Shown: positions 33,501 to 41,482, counted from the stretch's first letter. The stretch: DNA of 52,143 nt from an uncultured Mailhella sp. (GCA_944323575.1 CALUTB010000007.1:1-52143), one strand, 5' to 3'. Numbers and translations are program-made. The notes: a model not told the origin generated them from the sequence alone.

Positions 33501-34367
33501 ATGAGTCACTTTCTCGACGGAAAAAAACTGGCCGTCATCGGCGACCCCATAGAGCACAGTCTTTCCCCGATCATCCAGCAGGCCATGCTGGATGAACTGG
33601 GACTGGCCTGCATCTACGAACGCATTCGAGTCCCCGCGGGAACCGCCGCAGTCTGGCTTTCCGGTGCTGCGTCCATGAATCTGGCCGGATTCAACGCCAC
33701 CATGCCGCACAAGACCGATCTCGTCCCGCTCATGGACACACTCTCCGACGACGCCCGCATGTACCGCTCCGTGAACACCGTGGTCATGCGCGACGGGCGC
33801 TTTCACGGATACAATACCGACGGCGCAGGCTTTCTTCACGCTCTTCACGACGAAGGCATCCGACCTGAAGGTCGCCATGTCGTCGTATTCGGAGCCGGCG
33901 GAGCCGCCCGATCCGTCGTACTCAAGCTGACTTCCGAAGGCGTGGCATCCATCACCGTCTGCTGCCGCACCCCTTCGAAAGCTGAAGAGCTTGTCAGAAG
34001 CTCCGATCGCGTGCATGTGGCCCCTCTCGGCGGGCAAGACACGCTGAAGGCTCTGCACGGGGCAGAACTGTTCATCAACTGTACCCCTCTCGGCATGCAG
34101 GGTGTCCCTGCACAGTTCTCCGATTTCGAGTTTCTCGACGCGCTTCCGGTCTCGTCCCCGGTATGTGATCTTATCTACCGCCCGCTCAGAACCAGACTTC
34201 TGGAAGAAGCGCAAAAACGCGGTCATCAGACCGTGAACGGTCTCGGCATGCTCATCCATCAGGCCATTCTTGCTCTGGAGCAGTTTGCCTCTCAGCCGCT
34301 TGATGCCTCCCGCATGAAGGCCGCCGTTGAAAAAAGGCTTCTGCCCGTCCTCAAACAGGGCCTCTGA
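33501..34367 (+). CDS. aroE: Shikimate dehydrogenase
   Basis: A 288-residue NADP-dependent enzyme reducing 3-dehydroshikimate. It opens with GDPIEHSLSPIIQQAML (shikimate site), has NLAGFNATMPHKTDLVPLMD with the catalytic Lys, YNTDGAGFL with the Asp, the nucleotide loop VFGAGGAARSVVLKL, the phosphate-recognition segment CCRTPSKAEEL, and NCTPLGMQG. There is no fused dehydratase domain. It is the last gene of the operon. 3-dehydroquinate dehydratase, the one step missing here, must be elsewhere. Confidence 0.96.
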   Translation: MSHFLDGKKLAVIGDPIEHSLSPIIQQAMLDELGLACIYERIRVPAGTAAVWLSGAASMNLAGFNATMPHKTDLVPLMDTLSDDARMYRSVNTVVMRDGRFHGYNTDGAGFLHALHDEGIRPEGRHVVVFGAGGAARSVVLKLTSEGVASITVCCRTPSKAEELVRSSDRVHVAPLGGQDTLKALHGAELFINCTPLGMQGVPAQFSDFEFLDALPVSSPVCDLIYRPLRTRLLEEAQKRGHQTVNGLGMLIHQAILALEQFASQPLDASRMKAAVEKRLLPVLKQGL

Positions 34368-34386
34368 CAGAGACTCCGACTGCATG

Positions 34387-34424
34387 AAAAAGGAGTCGGT
34401 GGAAAACCATCGACTCCTTTTTTT
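34387..34424 (+). terminator. Intrinsic terminator of the aromatic operon
   Basis: AAAAAGGAGTCGGTGG (34387-34402) pairs with CCATCGACTCCTTTTT over an AAAA loop with one G-U pair, ending in T7 (34418-34424). Very strong. Confidence 0.92.
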
Positions 34425-34539
34425 CAGTCCATACCAATAGTATCTGCGCTTGTCATGCTCCGGCGTCAGCACTCTGAACGAACGTCCATGCACGCCGCAG
34501 GGAGAGCAGGATTCTCATCCGAAGTTCCCGCCGACACGA

Positions 34540-34983
34540 TCACAACGCCGCAATGATGCGGTCGCACCAGCCATCGACCTCGTTCCTGCTGCCGGAATAG
34601 TCGCCTTCCACCTTGAGACCTTCCTCCATGATCTCCGCGCCGAGTCCGGCAAGACGGCCTTCAATGACGTCCACGGCTCCGCAGAAATGCTCGAAACTGC
34701 TGTCGCCGCTGGCAAAACAGGCCGCCTTCTTGCCCTTCACGCCGATACGATCGAATTCCTCATACAGCGCGTTGAAATCGTCCTGCATTTCCACCTCATC
34801 GGTTCCCCATGCGGAACAACCGAACAGAACTGCGTCATAACCGTTGCACAGTCCTTCCGCAGTCACGTCGGCGGCATTGCTCACCGTTACATCATGTCCG
34901 GCATGACCTATCCGTTCACCAAGAGCCTCGGCAATACCAGCGGTATTGCCCGTCGTTGAGCCATAAACAATAAGCACTTTCAT
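34540..34983 (-). CDS. Flavodoxin (Desulfovibrio type)
   Basis: A 147-residue FMN electron carrier. The phosphate loop is YGSTTGNTAG at residues 7-16; the FMN ring is flanked by CSAWGTDEVEMQDDF (Trp of the first loop) and the third loop is ASGDSSFEHFCGAVDVIE, where Phe and His occupy the positions of the usual Tyr stacking residue SSYEYFCGA. It otherwise closely follows the classic Desulfovibrio flavodoxin. The start at 34983 is fixed by MKVLIVYG; GGAG stands ten bases upstream. Flavodoxins often replace ferredoxin under iron limitation; a Fur-like promoter lies 0.9 kb upstream on the same strand. Confidence 0.95.
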   Translation of the reverse strand: MKVLIVYGSTTGNTAGIAEALGERIGHAGHDVTVSNAADVTAEGLCNGYDAVLFGCSAWGTDEVEMQDDFNALYEEFDRIGVKGKKAACFASGDSSFEHFCGAVDVIEGRLAGLGAEIMEEGLKVEGDYSGSRNEVDGWCDRIIAAL

Positions 34984-35005
34984 ATCGTTTTTTCTCCAGC
35001 CCCCG

Positions 35006-35069
35006 AAAAAAGCAGGCGACAGGGCAGCCATCCGCCCCGACACCACGCCGGGGTACGGACAAAGCCTGC
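35006..35069 (-). promoter_or_regulatory. Possible terminator-type leader structure upstream of flavodoxin
   Basis: On the minus strand GCAGGC (35069-35064) pairs with GCCTGC (35017-35012), enclosing an inner CCCCG/CGGGG hairpin (35053-35049 with 35039-35035), and U6 follows (35011-35006), 23 bases before the flavodoxin start. It may be an attenuator or terminate the upstream transcript. The outer stem is short for its loop, so this is tentative. Confidence 0.35.
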
Positions 35070-35150
35070 CTTCCCGGGGAATATGTGTCCGCTTTTTTTG
35101 TTCGGCGAAGATAGGCCGTCTTTCTCCGCCGTGCACGACCAGGAACTACG

Positions 35151-35720
35151 CGCCCCTGCAACAAGGAAGGGGCGGATGCAGAACAGAAATATCCGGCCGG
35201 ACGCACGCTGTGAGTCGGGCGTCCGGCCGAGGGGGGGGGAGGAGACTGAAGCACAAGGCTTCAGAGCAAATTTTTGCCGGTATGCCGTTCTCATGCATAC
35301 CGGCAATGCGGAGGAGACTTTCCGGGAGTACCTGTATGTCCCGAAAAGTATGGCGAACATGATGATGGATCTGCAGGTCCATGCTCCTGCCGCTCGGCAG
35401 AGAAATTTTGCCGGAACATCCAGACATATGTTCCGGCATGAACGCCGCCTCGGAGTCTGCGACGCTCTTTATGGAGGCCCGAAGACGCTCGGATCGCCTT
35501 CGGACTGTATGGGCTGTGATCATGTGCCCGGCGTCTCTCGGACCGTTCCCCACCATGGGGAACGGTCCTGCCGCACCAGGAGACTGAGGTATCCACCTCA
35601 GCAAGGGAATACGACCCGGTCGTATTCCGATATCTTGCGGGAAAACCCGCGAAATTTTGCCGCCTGACGCCTCCGGCACCGACCGGATCAAGCTGTCGTC
35701 AGGCGGCCTTGGGGGGGGGG
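35151..35720. repeat. Modular hairpin array bracketed by G9 and G10 tracts, unknown
   Basis: A noncoding stretch built of at least eleven inverted repeats. Two short motifs alternate: AGGAGACT at 35240, 35312 and 35578, and AAATTTTGCCG-type at 35268, 35403 and 35652, each of the latter running into a long perfect hairpin (stems 35275-35305, 35409-35438, 35659-35707). A degenerate copy (AGAAATATCCGG) leads into the hairpin 35194-35229. Hairpin 35194-35229 is followed by G9 (35231-35239) and hairpin 35659-35707 by G10 (35711-35720). Arms differ in sequence between modules but keep pairing. Other stems are 35151-35174, 35246-35264, 35318-35347, 35387-35400, 35540-35568, 35584-35601, 35606-35628 and 35637-35650. 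Confidence 0.6.
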
Positions 35721-35903
35721 AGGTCAATGTCTTACCGATCCCTGCTCGGCCGTTGCGAACACTCTGAAATTTTCAATGAGCCGTCTGTCCTTGTCTCTGC
35801 GTCAACCGGACTTCTCTTGTTGCCCGGCAGTCCTGCTGCGCGAGGACAACTTCTTCCGGGAATGAACCGCCTGCGTTCCTGCTGTTCATCCCTGTTGAAA
35901 TCG

Positions 35904-35932
35904 ACACTAATGAAAACGAATTTCAATGTCAA
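35904..35932 (-). promoter_or_regulatory. Fur-box promoter reading toward the hairpin array and flavodoxin
   Basis: On the minus strand TTGACA (35932-35927) and TAGTGT (35909-35904) are 17 bases apart. The spacer is filled by the palindrome TGAAAACGAATTTCA (35911-35925), close to the Desulfovibrio Fur-box pattern TGAAAATnATTTTCA. An iron-repressed transcript toward flavodoxin is inferred; no convincing protein-coding gene lies between. Confidence 0.5.
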
Positions 35933-35960
35933 CTTAAATTCGATTTTTTCTCGCTATTTT

Positions 35961-35975
35961 TGAAAAATAATTTCA
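35961..35975. promoter_or_regulatory. Second Fur-like box
   Basis: TGAAAAATAATTTCA is a symmetric palindrome (TGAAA...TTTCA) of the same kind as the box at 35911-35925, 50 bases away in an AT-rich island. It could regulate either strand. Confidence 0.45.
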
Positions 35976-36155
35976 ACTATGAGGTATCCCAGTAATTTAA
36001 TATATAAAATTATTTCTTACAGCATCAGCATTCCGCAGACGCCATGACGCGGCATACCATCATGCGCGTGCATCAGGCACAACGGTTGTCCGCAGTTCCG
36101 CCACGGCCGCAGCAGTTCCGGATATGCTCATCCGCTGCAGACATCGTACGGAAAA

Positions 36156-36199
36156 GCCGCCCGGAAGCAGCGCATCTTCCTGAGGGCGGCTTTTCATAC
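36156..36199. terminator. Hairpin terminator, bidirectional
   Basis: AAAAGCCGCCC pairs perfectly with GGGCGGCTTTT around a 21-base loop that itself contains GGAAG/CTTCC. It would end a short plus-strand transcript starting near the Fur-like boxes, possibly a small RNA, since no credible ORF lies between. On the minus strand it faces the AlaX-like gene, although 230 bases away. Confidence 0.6.
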
Positions 36200-36424
36200 A
36201 ATGCATATTTATTGATACGGGCGGTGGATTCCCATCCTTAAAGAAGGAGAAAGACCTGCCGGACGCTCATCGGAGATACCCCGGACCGTCGTCCTTCCGG
36301 CACAAGGCGCCGAGATGGACTCTTGTCTGCAGCCGAAACAGGATCCCCTGGCGTGCGCGGGATACTCTCTCATCGGAGTCCTCGGGACAGAGCCGGAGAA
36401 AATTGCTCTACAGCCGCCCTTCCC

Positions 36425-36892
36425 TTAATGTTCCAGCTTGAAACGTATGCGCAGAACGCCGCCGTCATCCGGCTTCCATTCATGGGAAACCCAGACGAAC
36501 TTCCCGCATTCGGCCGTATGAGCAACATGCTCCCCTATGCAGGGACAGGCATCCAGCGGGCCTTCCGGCGCATCAGGATCGCCTATATAGACGATACGCA
36601 GCGTATCGCCGGCGCCTTCCGGCAGACGGGCAAGGCTGAACATCCGGGCCGCCTCCTCGCGGCTCATGTTTCGAGCCACCACAGGCAGATCACGGGCCAG
36701 AACTTCATTCACCTCCGCACTGACGGACGCCGCGTCTTCTGCGGAAAGATCGTGCGGAAAATGAAAGTCCACCTTGGACTTGTCGGCATTGATATGCGTG
36801 GAAAAACAGCGGGGGCAGCCGTAGCGGCGGATGAGAACGCCGCTCAGCGCATGCTCCGCCGTATGCATCCGAGGATCATATTTCTTACTCAT
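36425..36892 (-). CDS. Free-standing alanyl-tRNA editing (AlaX/SAD-domain) protein
   Basis: A 155-residue protein homologous to the editing domain of alanyl- and threonyl-tRNA synthetases. The zinc-site motifs are HTAEHALSG near the N-terminus and CPCIGEHVAHTAECG in the C-terminal part. Such proteins hydrolyse mischarged tRNA, for example Ser-tRNA-Ala. It is short compared with AlaX-M and lacks the N-terminal beta-barrel. RYGCPRCFSTHI adds a CxxC pair that could be structural. The start at 36892 lies next to GAGTGAGAC, a moderate ribosome-binding site. Its substrate is inferred from family only. Confidence 0.75.
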   Translation of the reverse strand: MSKKYDPRMHTAEHALSGVLIRRYGCPRCFSTHINADKSKVDFHFPHDLSAEDAASVSAEVNEVLARDLPVVARNMSREEAARMFSLARLPEGAGDTLRIVYIGDPDAPEGPLDACPCIGEHVAHTAECGKFVWVSHEWKPDDGGVLRIRFKLEH

Positions 36893-37493
36893 GAGTGTCT
36901 CACTCCTTGTTTTCTGCTGTGCTACCGCAAAAACACGGGAAGGAAAAGATGAAGAGGTCGGCCCAAGTCGGACGCTTCGCCCTTTTCTCTCCAGACAAAG
37001 AGGGGAAAAACCTTTCTTTCCCCTGGTCGAGTCCGATCAGCTCCCTCTGATGCGGCTTCCACGGATCAGCGTCCGGCAGGAAGTACGCAACTCCTCAATT
37101 CAATTTTTTTTACCGATTAAGGCCGATTCAAGGGCCATTCCGCCTTCTTTTCGACGCATTTTTCCGCCTGACGGGGCTTCCGCAAGCCTTTTCCGAGTGC
37201 CGGATCATTTTCACAGAAGAAGGACAAGAGGATATTTTTATATATTATTTCAATATATTATAAATATTATCAAGTCTGTGACACGAGAGCGGAGTTTTTT
37301 TGACAGTCAATTATAACACATTGAATTAATAAAAAAATATGAAAAATTTTTCAACTTTTTACTGAAAAATATTATTTTGTTAACATTTTTTTATTGCTTA
37401 AATAACAACTTAATTCTAAGCTGCGCTCATGGAAAAAGAGGGATTTTCCATATTGGTGTTAATCAACCACTTTTTTTCAAAGGAATGATTACC
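36893..37493. other. AT-rich regulatory region upstream of the porin
   Basis: The first 330 bases hold no recognisable gene. From 37235 to 37430 the sequence is very AT-rich, unlike the rest of the window, and includes TTGACA at 37300-37305, a possible -35 box of the porin promoter, with several AT-only candidates for the -10. A perfect 8-bp hairpin (ATGGAAAA 37429-37436 with TTTTCCAT 37444-37451) lies in the expected porin 5' leader, 43 bases before the start codon, where it could stabilise the mRNA. Confidence 0.45.
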
Positions 37494-38846
37494 ATGAAAA
37501 AGCTTGCTACTCTTCTTCTGGCTGCCGGCATGGTTGTTGCCGCATCCGCTCCTGCGTCTGCTGTCGACGTGAAGATGGACGGTGAATATATATTCACCTT
37601 CATCACCGGTCAGAGAATCGACTCCGCCAGCAACTTCGACGGTGCTGGTCAGCGTTTCCGTCTCGGCATGACCTTTACCGCCTCTGAAGACCTCTCCGGC
37701 TATGTGCAGCTGCAGGCCGGTATCGACGCCGAGGACGACACCATCTACGACTGGGGCACCAGCAACAACGCCAAGACCAAGCTTGGCGTTCGTCAGGCTT
37801 ACATCGACTGGATGATTCCCAGCACCACCGTCAAGGTTCGCATGGGTAAGCAGCTCGTCGGTCTTCCCGAAGATGCCTTCGGCAAGAACGCCATCATGCA
37901 TCCCGGCCTGAACAGCCGTGACGGCGTTGTACTCTCCTCTCCCGTGACCGACTGGCTGGATCTCACTGCTTTCTGGGTGCGTGCTGGCTACAACAACTGG
38001 GAAGACAGAGATGCTGAACTCGATTACGGCAACGACACCAGCCTCGCCAGCAAGTCCGATCTGTTCGCGCTGTCTGCCGCCCTGAAGTTCGACGGCCTCT
38101 CCGTCACTCCTTACGCCATGTACGGCTCCATTGATGACGGTGCCAACACGCCCTACTCCAGCGATGACGGTGGATTTGACGGCAGCGGCGACGCCTACTG
38201 GTTCGGTGTGACCAGCACCTTGAACTACTTTGATCCCTTCGTGCTGAAGCTCTCCGGCGCTTACGGCGGCGTGGCTTATGATGCCACCGAAAACTTCGAC
38301 CGTTCCGGCTGGTATGTGCAGGCCAAGGCTTCCTACAAGACCGCTTATGGTACCCCCGTTCTGGGTGCCTGGTACGGCTCCGGTGACGACAGCGACTCCA
38401 AGGCCATCCATCAGAACTGGATTCCTTCCGTCGGCGGCCGTTTCCATCCTTCCTTCAACTTCGCTCCCGGTGAATACGGTCTGTATGACCCCCAGAGCAC
38501 TGCTCACCACTCCATCGCCGGTACTTGGGGTATAAAGGCCGGTATCGAAGACGTCAGCTTCCTTGAAGATCTGACTCACGACTTCGCCGTGATCATGTAC
38601 AGAGGTAACAACAGCAGCAAGTGGGCTGCCGATGAGAACCCCATCGCCTACATGACCTCCTCTGACACCGTGGTGGAATTCAACCTGTCCTCCACCTACC
38701 AGATCTACAAGAACCTGGCCGCCAACCTCGAACTCGCGTACCTCATCAACGACTTCGACAAGAATGACCACGCTGGCTTCGCCCTGGACAACGACATGGA
38801 CGAAGACGCCTGGAGCGCTGCTCTCAGCTTCGCCTACAAGTTCTAA
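37494..38846 (+). CDS. Outer-membrane porin (Desulfovibrio homotrimeric type)
   Basis: A 450-residue outer-membrane beta-barrel. A signal peptide (MKKLATLLLAAGMVVAASAPASA) precedes VDVKMDGEY. The mature part is made of alternating amphipathic strands rich in Tyr, Trp and Gly, includes VRQAYIDWMIPSTTVKVRMG, and ends with SFAYKF, the C-terminal Phe needed for barrel assembly. It is probably the major general porin: codon use is narrow and unlike its neighbours, with frequent GGT, GCT and CGT, typical of very high expression. The start at 37494 follows AAAGGAAT. A perfect terminator follows. Confidence 0.92.
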   Translation: MKKLATLLLAAGMVVAASAPASAVDVKMDGEYIFTFITGQRIDSASNFDGAGQRFRLGMTFTASEDLSGYVQLQAGIDAEDDTIYDWGTSNNAKTKLGVRQAYIDWMIPSTTVKVRMGKQLVGLPEDAFGKNAIMHPGLNSRDGVVLSSPVTDWLDLTAFWVRAGYNNWEDRDAELDYGNDTSLASKSDLFALSAALKFDGLSVTPYAMYGSIDDGANTPYSSDDGGFDGSGDAYWFGVTSTLNYFDPFVLKLSGAYGGVAYDATENFDRSGWYVQAKASYKTAYGTPVLGAWYGSGDDSDSKAIHQNWIPSVGGRFHPSFNFAPGEYGLYDPQSTAHHSIAGTWGIKAGIEDVSFLEDLTHDFAVIMYRGNNSSKWAADENPIAYMTSSDTVVEFNLSSTYQIYKNLAANLELAYLINDFDKNDHAGFALDNDMDEDAWSAALSFAYKF

Positions 38847-38890
38847 TTCGACGCGGACTTAGTCCGCATCGGGTCTGGACCTGATACCTG

Positions 38891-38922
38891 CGGGAGAGGA
38901 TGAAAATCCTCTCCCGTTTTTT
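38891..38922 (+). terminator. Intrinsic terminator of the porin gene
   Basis: CGGGAGAGGAT (38891-38901) pairs perfectly with ATCCTCTCCCG (38906-38916) over a GAAA tetraloop, followed by T6. A smaller palindrome (GCGGACT/AGTCCGC, 38853-38867) lies between the stop codon and this structure. Confidence 0.93.
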
Positions 38923-39474
38923 CGTGCCGTTGTTTTCCACGGATCTGACGTTCAAACACGACTTTGCGCACCGACCGGGGGAAAAACCTGCATCCTCATT
39001 CAGCACTCTTCCGGAACCCGCAGGTTCTTTATCTTCCCGCACACGGAACAGTCCCTGTTCCGCCGTCCGATTCATGACGCCCGCCGCGTGATGTCAGGAA
39101 TATCCCGACAGGTAGACAACGGGGCACCGCCGAAAGGCGCGTTTCAAACTCCGTCACCTTTTGGCAGGCAGGGGCTTTCTGAACTTTCCTTTCTCCGTGT
39201 GGCCGCTCTTGCGCAGCAGAGCCTCGGAACACGATGAGCACTGCTGATGCAGCCTCAGATATCGGCATGCCCATGCCCGTTCCGAACGTCACCCCCATGC
39301 CGACGGCATGAAAACAGACCTGCCGGGCGCAAATGCGGGGACGCGTCACCATGCTTTTCCTGCATCGCTCCGGAACAGCCGGAATGCCTTCCTATCGAAA
39401 ACTCTCCGGTTCGGAGCAGGTCTTTTCCAGTGCGTCCGCCTGCGTTCACTTCCTTCGGACGGAACGAAGCCGTA
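38923..39474. other. Gene-poor stretch between porin and ktrA
   Basis: About 550 bases in which I cannot support a gene. Open frames exist on both strands (for example minus 39352-39029) but lack ribosome-binding sites, family motifs or plausible composition. It may hold a degraded gene or unrecognised RNA; no terminator is visible for the minus-strand ktrA unit. Confidence 0.3.
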
Positions 39475-40125
39475 TCATTTGCCGCGCAGAAGACTCTGCA
39501 CATCCTTGTCATGGCCGAGAACGAGTACGCTTTCCCCGGCCTGAAAACAATGCGACGGTCCGGGCATGGGCTGAAGGTCCTTGCCCTTCTTCACTCCGAG
39601 CACGTTGAGCCGATACCGCTGCCGCACGGCCAGCTCCATGACGGTTTTGCCTTCCCATTCGCGGGGAGTGGCAATTTCATAGATGGAATAATCGGGAGAC
39701 AGGCTTATGTAATCGAAAATATGATCGCTGCTGTATCGCATGGCCGCCCAGTCGGCCATCTGTCGTTCCGGATACACGACATCATCCGCACCGTTGCGCA
39801 GAAGAAACTTGGCATGCACTTCCCGCGAGGCGCGCGAAAGCACGAATCGCGCACCGTGCTCCTTCAAGAGAGCGGTCGTCTCCAGAGAACTCTGAAAATC
39901 ATCACCGATAGCCACCACGCACAGATCGAAATTGCTCACGCCCACGGAACGTATGAACGTCTCACTCGTGGCATCCGCTATCTGGGCGCTGGTCACGAAC
40001 TCCAGCGCTTCGTTGACTCTCTGCTCGTTTCTGTCGATGGCGAGAACCTCATGATCCAGTTCACGCAGTTTTCTCGCCATGCGGCGACCGAAGCGCCCCA
40101 GCCCAATAAGCAGTACGGATTTCAT
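39475..40125 (-). CDS. ktrA: Potassium uptake regulatory subunit (KtrA/TrkA, RCK domain)
   Basis: A 216-residue cytoplasmic gating subunit of a Ktr/Trk channel. The N-terminal RCK domain is a Rossmann fold (VLLIGLGRFGRRMARKL, then EVLAIDRNEQRV with the acidic residue, DLCVVAIGDDFQSSL), which binds ATP/ADP or NAD(H). The C-terminal RCK_C domain (about 135-212) includes SIYEIATPREWEGKTVMEL and GESVLVLGHDKDVQSL. Its size equals KtrA (single RCK), not the double TrkA. It starts 13 bases after the ktrB stop and should be co-translated with it. Confidence 0.92.
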   Translation of the reverse strand: MKSVLLIGLGRFGRRMARKLRELDHEVLAIDRNEQRVNEALEFVTSAQIADATSETFIRSVGVSNFDLCVVAIGDDFQSSLETTALLKEHGARFVLSRASREVHAKFLLRNGADDVVYPERQMADWAAMRYSSDHIFDYISLSPDYSIYEIATPREWEGKTVMELAVRQRYRLNVLGVKKGKDLQPMPGPSHCFQAGESVLVLGHDKDVQSLLRGK

Positions 40126-40138
40126 GCAGCAACTCCTG

Positions 40139-41482
40139 TCAGCCTACGGCCACATCTTCGGAAGGATAGCGGAATTCGTCCTGCCTGAGTCCGGAGGACA
40201 CCGCGAAAAGCACTGTGAGACTGCCCACTCTTCCGAAATACATGAGCAGTATCAGAATCCCGCGCGAAGCATCGGAGAGTTCCGGCGTCGCACCCAGAGA
40301 AAGACCTACCGTACCTATGGCCGATGCCGCCTCGAAAAAAGCCGTCATGAGCGGCAGCTCATCAAGTGCGGAGATCACCATGCCTCCGGCAAGAAAAAGC
40401 AGAATGTAGAACATGAATATGCCGGAGGCCCGACGCAGCACCATGTCGGTGAGGCGGCGACCGAAGCCCCTCACATCTCTGCGGTGCAGAAAGATGGACA
40501 TGAGTCCCAGCAGAAGTACCGCCAGCGTCGTCACCTTGAAGCCCCCTCCCGTGGAACCGGGAGCCGCGCCCACCAGCATGAGCAGTATGGTGAACAGCTT
40601 GCCGAGCGGACTCAGGGCCGCGAGATCCACGCTGTTGAAGCCCGCCGTACGGGGACTTACCGCATGGAACATGGACGCCAGCGCCGCCTCCGAACTCGAC
40701 ATATTCCAGCTTTCCCTCTGAAATTCCCAGAAGAAGAAAAACAGGAATCCCACGACGAGCAGCAGCATGCTGGTGATAAGAACCAGCTTGCTCTGAAGAT
40801 GGTAGCGCCTCACATCGAATCCGAATGAACGGATATCGTCCAGCGTAAGAAAACCTATGCCGCCCGTAGCGATGAGCAGCGCAATGACGGTGCATACCAG
40901 CGGATCCGCTGCATAGGCCGTGAGCGAAGAATACGGATGTGCTGCTCCCATGAGATCGAAACCGGCGTTGCAGAAGGCTGAAACAGCATGAAAGAATGCC
41001 ATCCAGAGCCCCTGTCCCAACCCCATTTCGGGACAGAAACGAAGCGCCAGCAGCACGGTCCCCGTCAGTTCGACGGCAAGCACGGTACGGAAGATGAAAC
41101 CCGTCAGCCTCACGATACCCGCAAGCTGAGGTGCGGAAATGGATTCCTGCATCACCCAGCGCAGGCGGAAGCCGATCTTCTGACCGGCGAGTACGGCCAC
41201 GGCCACGGCCATGCTCATGACGCCGAGACCTCCGGCCTGTATGAGCATCAGAAGAATGAACTGCCCGAAAGGAGACCAGTACCGCACGGTGTCATGCACC
41301 ACAAGTCCCGTCACGGTAATGGCGGATGTAGCCGTAAAAAGAGCATCTCCAAAATCCGCACCAAGCCCATCCCTTGTGGTTCCGGGCAGCATGAGCAGGC
41401 CCGTGCCGAAGACAATGAAGAAAAAATATCCCAGGATGATGATCTGCGAAGGACTGATGCGCAATGTGTTCCAGAATGGCAT
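40139..41482 (-). CDS. ktrB: Potassium uptake membrane subunit (KtrB/TrkH)
   Basis: A 447-residue inner-membrane protein of the SKT superfamily with four pore repeats. Selectivity-filter-like segments are SAITVTGLVV, SAFCNAGFDLMG, SPRTAGFNSVDL and SAIGTVGLSLG; the third-repeat membrane helix loop GAAPGSTGGGFKVTT is the gating glycine-rich loop. It forms a dimeric channel or transporter with the KtrA ring. The start MPFWNTLRISPSQ at 41482 is chosen because GGAGC lies six bases before it; in-frame ATGs at 41602 and 41548 have no ribosome-binding site. Confidence 0.93.
   Translation of the reverse strand: MPFWNTLRISPSQIIILGYFFFIVFGTGLLMLPGTTRDGLGADFGDALFTATSAITVTGLVVHDTVRYWSPFGQFILLMLIQAGGLGVMSMAVAVAVLAGQKIGFRLRWVMQESISAPQLAGIVRLTGFIFRTVLAVELTGTVLLALRFCPEMGLGQGLWMAFFHAVSAFCNAGFDLMGAAHPYSSLTAYAADPLVCTVIALLIATGGIGFLTLDDIRSFGFDVRRYHLQSKLVLITSMLLLVVGFLFFFFWEFQRESWNMSSSEAALASMFHAVSPRTAGFNSVDLAALSPLGKLFTILLMLVGAAPGSTGGGFKVTTLAVLLLGLMSIFLHRRDVRGFGRRLTDMVLRRASGIFMFYILLFLAGGMVISALDELPLMTAFFEAASAIGTVGLSLGATPELSDASRGILILLMYFGRVGSLTVLFAVSSGLRQDEFRYPSEDVAVG

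Noticed and set aside
35575-35600. Cobalamin-riboswitch B12-box resemblance (ACCAGGAGACT)
   Set aside because: The remaining conserved riboswitch segments are absent, and the motif is one of three repeats of the local hairpin array.
35083-35667. Open frames of 190-odd codons on both strands across the hairpin array
   Set aside because: No ribosome-binding site, no protein-like composition, and the frames are dictated by the hairpin sequences.
36044-36241. 65-codon ORF after the Fur-like boxes
   Set aside because: It runs through the terminator hairpin at 36156-36196 and lacks a ribosome-binding site.
37416-38771. 451-codon open frame antisense to the porin
   Set aside because: It mirrors the strong codon bias of the porin gene and has no start signals or family motifs.
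39247-40188. 313-codon plus-strand frame over ktrA
   Set aside because: Antisense shadow of ktrA with a non-protein-like extension upstream.
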